Shown: positions 12,748 to 15,119 of the stretch, piece by piece
Layout: each line of letters opens with the position of its first letter
How positions within the stretch are numbered: the first letter of the stretch is position 1
Assembly (NCBI GenBank): GCA_002292185.1
Contig: DBBL01000106.1
Coordinates: 1 to 15,119 of the forward strand
Direction: 5' to 3'
Length of the DNA stretch: 15,119 nt
Source: Akkermansiaceae bacterium UBA985
GTDB taxonomy: Bacteria; Verrucomicrobiota; Verrucomicrobiia; Verrucomicrobiales; Akkermansiaceae
Position numbers and translations under genes: made by a program
Notes under the pieces: model-generated
What the model saw: the letters and a program-made list of their open reading frames with translations, nothing else
Told to the model about the DNA's origin: nothing
Databases searched by the model: none

Positions 12748-14166
12748 ATGATTCCCAACGTCCTCGCCGAACGCTACGCTTCCCCCGCTATTTCTGAAAT
12801 CTGGTCCGCCGAAGGCCGCATCGTGCTTGAACGTGAATTCTGGATCGCGGTCATGAAGGCCCAAAAAGAGCTGGGCTTAGACATTCCGCAAGAAGCCATC
12901 GATGCCTACGAATCCGTCAAGGATCAGGTCAATCTGCCATCCATTATGGAGCGCGAACGCGTCACCCGTCATGATGTCAAAGCTCGTATCGAAGAGTTCT
13001 GCGATCTTGCAGGCCATCAGCATATCCACAAGGGCATGACCTCCCGTGACCTGACAGAAAATGTTGAGCAACTTCAAGTTTATCGCTCCCTGCTCGTTAT
13101 CAGAGAAAAAGCGGTAACTACGCTGGCAAAATTGAAAAAGCGCTCAATTCAGTGGCGTGACCTCGTTATTACAGCTCGCACTCACAACGTCGCCGCCCAG
13201 CCCACCACTTTCGGCAAACGTATTGCCATGAATGGCGAAGAACTTCTGGGAGCTCTCGACATGCTCAACCACCTGATCGAAACGTATCCCGTACGTGGTC
13301 TCAAAGGCGCTGTCGGCACCCAAATGGATCAACTCTCCTTGTTTGACGGAGATGCCGATAAAGCAGGCCAACTTGAGCAAAAAGTATGCAGCCACCTTGG
13401 CATTCCGGAAGTATTCACCAATGTGGGCCAGGTTTACCCGCGTTCACTTGATATGCGCACCGTATCTATGCTTGCAGATATCGCATCGGGTCCATCATCT
13501 CTTTGTCGGACACTTCGCCTGATGGCCGGCCACGAAACCGCTAGTGAAGGCTTTGCAAAGGGTCAGACCGGCTCCAGTGCGATGCCCCATAAAATGAACT
13601 CTCGCTCATGCGAACGCGTTAATGGTTTCCACGTCATCCTCAAAGGTTACGTCACCATGGCAGGCGGTTTGGCAGGTGACCAATGGAACGAAGGTGACGT
13701 CTCATGCTCTGTGGTTCGCCGCCTGATGCTGCCTGATGCTTTTTTTGCCATCGACGGTCTTTTTGAGACTTTCTTGACCATTCTTGGGCAAATCGATGCC
13801 TATCCCGCGGTCATCGAAGCAGAGAACAATCATTACCTGCCCTTCCTGATGACCACCACTATCATGATGGAGGCTGTTAAGGCCGGCGTTGGGCGCGAGG
13901 CTGCCCACTCTGCGATCAAGGAACATGCGGTAGCCACTGTCAACGACCTGCGTGCAGGAAACATCAAGGAGAACAACCTCCCAGAACGCCTCGCAACTGA
14001 CGATCGCATCCCTCTTAGCCTTGAGCAGCTCAATGAGATCATTGCAAGCGGAGGAGAAAATGCAGGAACTGCCCGTAGCCAGGTTGACCAGTTTGCTAAT
14101 GCCGTGAGCCAATGGGAAAAGAAGTTCCCTGATGCCGCAAATTATATGCCTGGATCAATTTTGTAA
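12748..14166 (+). CDS. purB: Adenylosuccinate lyase
   Basis: Splits fumarate from SAICAR in IMP synthesis and from adenylosuccinate in AMP synthesis, in the cytosol. The 472 residues belong to the fumarase/aspartase superfamily. HKGMTSRDLTEN is at 94-105. TARTHN (142-147) carries a conserved His146. The mobile signature loop GSSAMPHKMN (275-284) holds the candidate catalytic Ser276/Ser277. The protein starts MIPNVLAERYASPAISEIWS, a typical family start, which supports the ATG at 12748 despite no Shine-Dalgarno sequence. It follows the 295-aa protein by 179 bp on the same strand and may have its own promoter. No other purine gene is in view. Confidence 0.96.
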   Translation: MIPNVLAERYASPAISEIWSAEGRIVLEREFWIAVMKAQKELGLDIPQEAIDAYESVKDQVNLPSIMERERVTRHDVKARIEEFCDLAGHQHIHKGMTSRDLTENVEQLQVYRSLLVIREKAVTTLAKLKKRSIQWRDLVITARTHNVAAQPTTFGKRIAMNGEELLGALDMLNHLIETYPVRGLKGAVGTQMDQLSLFDGDADKAGQLEQKVCSHLGIPEVFTNVGQVYPRSLDMRTVSMLADIASGPSSLCRTLRLMAGHETASEGFAKGQTGSSAMPHKMNSRSCERVNGFHVILKGYVTMAGGLAGDQWNEGDVSCSVVRRLMLPDAFFAIDGLFETFLTILGQIDAYPAVIEAENNHYLPFLMTTTIMMEAVKAGVGREAAHSAIKEHAVATVNDLRAGNIKENNLPERLATDDRIPLSLEQLNEIIASGGENAGTARSQVDQFANAVSQWEKKFPDAANYMPGSIL

Positions 14167-14286
14167 TACTCCCGGAGCATAAAAAACACCAGAAAGAAGA
14201 AACTTAAGTATCTTACAATAAGCGACTTGTTGTTTTTTGTGATTTTTTTGCCATTTTCTTTGAACAAGTAGCGACTTGGGGGGTCT

Positions 14287-14334
14287 ATGTATTATGAGAA
14301 CAGCGTGTATATCGCGAGGTTCTTATTCATGTAA
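14287..14334 (+). CDS. Possible 15-aa peptide
   Basis: A short ATG to TAA frame, MYYENSVYIARFLFM, starts three bases after a run of six G, one of the few purine-rich stretches before an ATG in this window. It is aromatic and hydrophobic. Frames this short arise by chance, and the same bases form part of a hairpin in the candidate small RNA. I list it only because it lies in an otherwise unexplained stretch. Confidence 0.15.
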   Translation: MYYENSVYIARFLFM

Positions 14335-14393
14335 GGGTGAATTGCAGATATCAGCTTGATCATGTATCAGCGTGTTGAAGTTGTAATCTCAGA

Positions 14394-14434
14394 AAAGCCG
14401 TAGAAAGGGTCCCCCCCATTCTGCGGCTTTTTTT
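14394..14434 (+). terminator. Strong intrinsic terminator between convergent genes
   Basis: AAAGCCGTAGAA (14394-14405) pairs with TTCTGCGGCTTT (14419-14430) with one T-G pair and a 13-base loop, followed by a seven-T run (14428-14434). On the other strand the stem ends in TTTT only, so it would also act, less strongly, on the cytochrome c gene arriving from the right. Confidence 0.85.
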
Positions 14435-14456
14435 GTGGCTTTTTTTCCACATTTCC

Positions 14457-14476
14457 AGGCCTCATTTTCGAGGTCT
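14457..14476. other. Small hairpin after the cytochrome c gene
   Basis: AGGCCTC-ATTTTC-GAGGTCT is a 7-bp stem with one G-T pair, 23 bp beyond the stop of the minus-strand cytochrome gene. No T run follows it on that strand, so it is not a standard terminator. It may protect the mRNA 3' end or assist the terminator at 14394-14434. Confidence 0.35.
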
Positions 14477-14498
14477 ATCTGAACGCACACCAAAGCTG

Positions 14499-15119
14499 CT
14501 ATTTCAAGCTCATTAGGTAGCCCATCAGGTCTCTGAGCTCGTTTTCATTGAGCCGGTTGATCAAGGCTGGCGGCATCGGCGATATCGGCGATGCCTTAAT
14601 CTCCTGCACATCGGCTTCTGCTAATTCTACTGTCTGGCTGAAATCATAGGGACTGATGGCAACGGTCATCACTCCATTTTGCTTATCGAGCACTTTACCC
14701 GTGATGAACGAGCCATCTTTCTTAGTGATAAGGCTAAATTCAAACTGGTCCGAGATCACCTTATTGGGATCAATGATGGCCTCACCCATATCCTTGAGCT
14801 GAAAACGACCCGCCACACGAGTCAGATCGGGACCTGCTGCGCCCCCTTTACCAGCCACCTGGTGGCAAGCTGCACAGAGGCTAGCCTCAAACATACGCTG
14901 ACCATTGGTCAAATCTGCTTTATCCAAATCAGCCAGTGCGGCCACCTCGTCAACTGACCAAGCTTTGCCGGGTCCCTTGACCTTGGGTAGATTCTTAAAC
15001 GGGTTGTGCTTCACCATGGGCTTCCACTTGCTGATCATTTTACGCTCCTGCTCGGTAGCATTCGCCAATGCATCGTTGCGTATATTTTGCACGAAACCAG
15101 CATAACTACGACCACCACT
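14499..15119 (-). CDS. PVC-type haem-binding cytochrome c domain protein, C-terminal 206 residues; N-terminus lies beyond the right edge
   Basis: The frame stays open through the right edge. A GTG at 15092 is in frame, but upstream residues (SGGRSYAGFVQN) look coding, so the true start is probably outside the window. Counted from the edge, CAACH (82-86) attaches haem c. KGGAAGPDLTRVAGR (91-105), the block DPNKVISDQFEF (117-128), the segment ITGKVLDK and SPMPPAL (180-186) with the probable distal Met182 match the planctomycete/verrucomicrobial haem-binding domain. Such domains usually end large periplasmic proteins with a sugar-dehydrogenase-like propeller and HEAT repeats, acting in electron transfer from extracellular or periplasmic oxidation. 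That N-terminal architecture cannot be seen here. The gene converges on purB, with a shared terminator between them. Confidence 0.88.
   Translation of the reverse strand, partial: SGGRSYAGFVQNIRNDALANATEQERKMISKWKPMVKHNPFKNLPKVKGPGKAWSVDEVAALADLDKADLTNGQRMFEASLCAACHQVAGKGGAAGPDLTRVAGRFQLKDMGEAIIDPNKVISDQFEFSLITKKDGSFITGKVLDKQNGVMTVAISPYDFSQTVELAEADVQEIKASPISPMPPALINRLNENELRDLMGYLMSLK

Larger units (their letters stand above)
14278..14434 (+). ncRNA. Candidate small RNA ending at a strong terminator
   Basis: The terminator at 14394-14434 lies over 220 bp after the purB stop, farther than needed for purB itself. A promoter-like TTGAAC (14260-14265) with AT-rich TCTATGTATTAT (14284-14295) sits upstream of it. 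The intervening sequence can fold: AGAAC-a-GCG pairs with CGC-gag-GTTCT at about 14296-14322, and TGAT-catgt-ATCA lies near 14357-14369. It matches none of tmRNA, 6S, SRP RNA or RNase P that I can recognise. It could equally be a long purB 3' UTR. Confidence 0.28.
14167..14498. other. Intergenic region after purB, between convergent genes
   Basis: 332 bp without an established gene. It contains a weak hairpin plus T-tract soon after purB (CTTA-a-GTA-tct-TAC-aa-TAAG at 14203-14222, then T-rich sequence from 14228). It also holds a direct repeat AGCGACTTG (14221-14229 and 14270-14278), a 15-codon frame, a strong terminator ending near 14434, and a small hairpin (14457-14476) beside the end of the converging cytochrome gene. 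Confidence 0.5.

Noticed and set aside
12622..12864. Minus-strand 80-aa frame across the purB start
   Set aside because: It overlaps the conserved purB N-terminus and shows no motif.
1..15119. CRISPR arrays, tRNA or rRNA genes, insertion sequences, phage or integration signs
   Set aside because: No spaced repeats, tRNA-like cloverleaf, transposase or integrase frame was seen on either strand.

Overview
The window looks like the chromosome of a Verrucomicrobiota or other PVC-group bacterium of intermediate GC. The best lineage evidence is the partial protein at the right edge. It ends in the planctomycete/verrucomicrobial-type haem-binding cytochrome c domain (CxxCH, GPDLT, a DPNKVI-like block and a late S-x-MP). 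The other genes are bacterial housekeeping genes. No recognised start has a clear Shine-Dalgarno sequence, which fits that phylum but does not prove it. I would not name a genus.

Left part, minus strand (1-2564). The 5' two thirds of dnaK runs off the left edge. Upstream of it lie about 400 non-coding bases, then three tiny secreted, Cys-containing, probably lipid-anchored proteins (67, 38 and 38 aa). Two of them are shorter than most gene callers report. All three end in the same nine bases (GCTAAGTAA) and share an Ala/Pro-rich tail, so they appear to be a tandem paralogous family. Strong intrinsic terminators follow the first and second copies. The stretch between the third copy and the next gene carries a 16-bp perfect palindrome and two interleaved inverted repeats.

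Middle, minus strand (2565-8277). A STAS-domain protein and a membrane-anchored GAF-SpoIIE phosphatase form a probable partner-switching pair, transcribed from a candidate promoter with an inverted repeat over its -10 box. Further upstream, four closely spaced genes look like one operon: a periplasmic cytochrome b562-type protein, a YraN/UPF0102 protein, a CBS/DRTGG-regulated family II pyrophosphatase, and a short glutamate 5-kinase without a PUA domain. Pyrophosphatase and glutamate kinase are joined by a 12-bp gap.

Right part, plus strand (8385-14166). This holds mutS, murI, a conserved 295-aa protein of doubtful function (often labelled 3-methyladenine DNA glycosylase) that overlaps murI, and, after a 179-bp leader, purB. 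The 332 bp after purB contain a strong terminator whose position leaves room for a small RNA or a 15-codon ORF. The converging cytochrome c gene then runs off the right edge.

Most of the window is ordinary core genome. The parts worth a second look are the tandem mini-lipoproteins, the structured intergenic DNA beside them, the operator-like site over the STAS promoter, and the purB 3' region.
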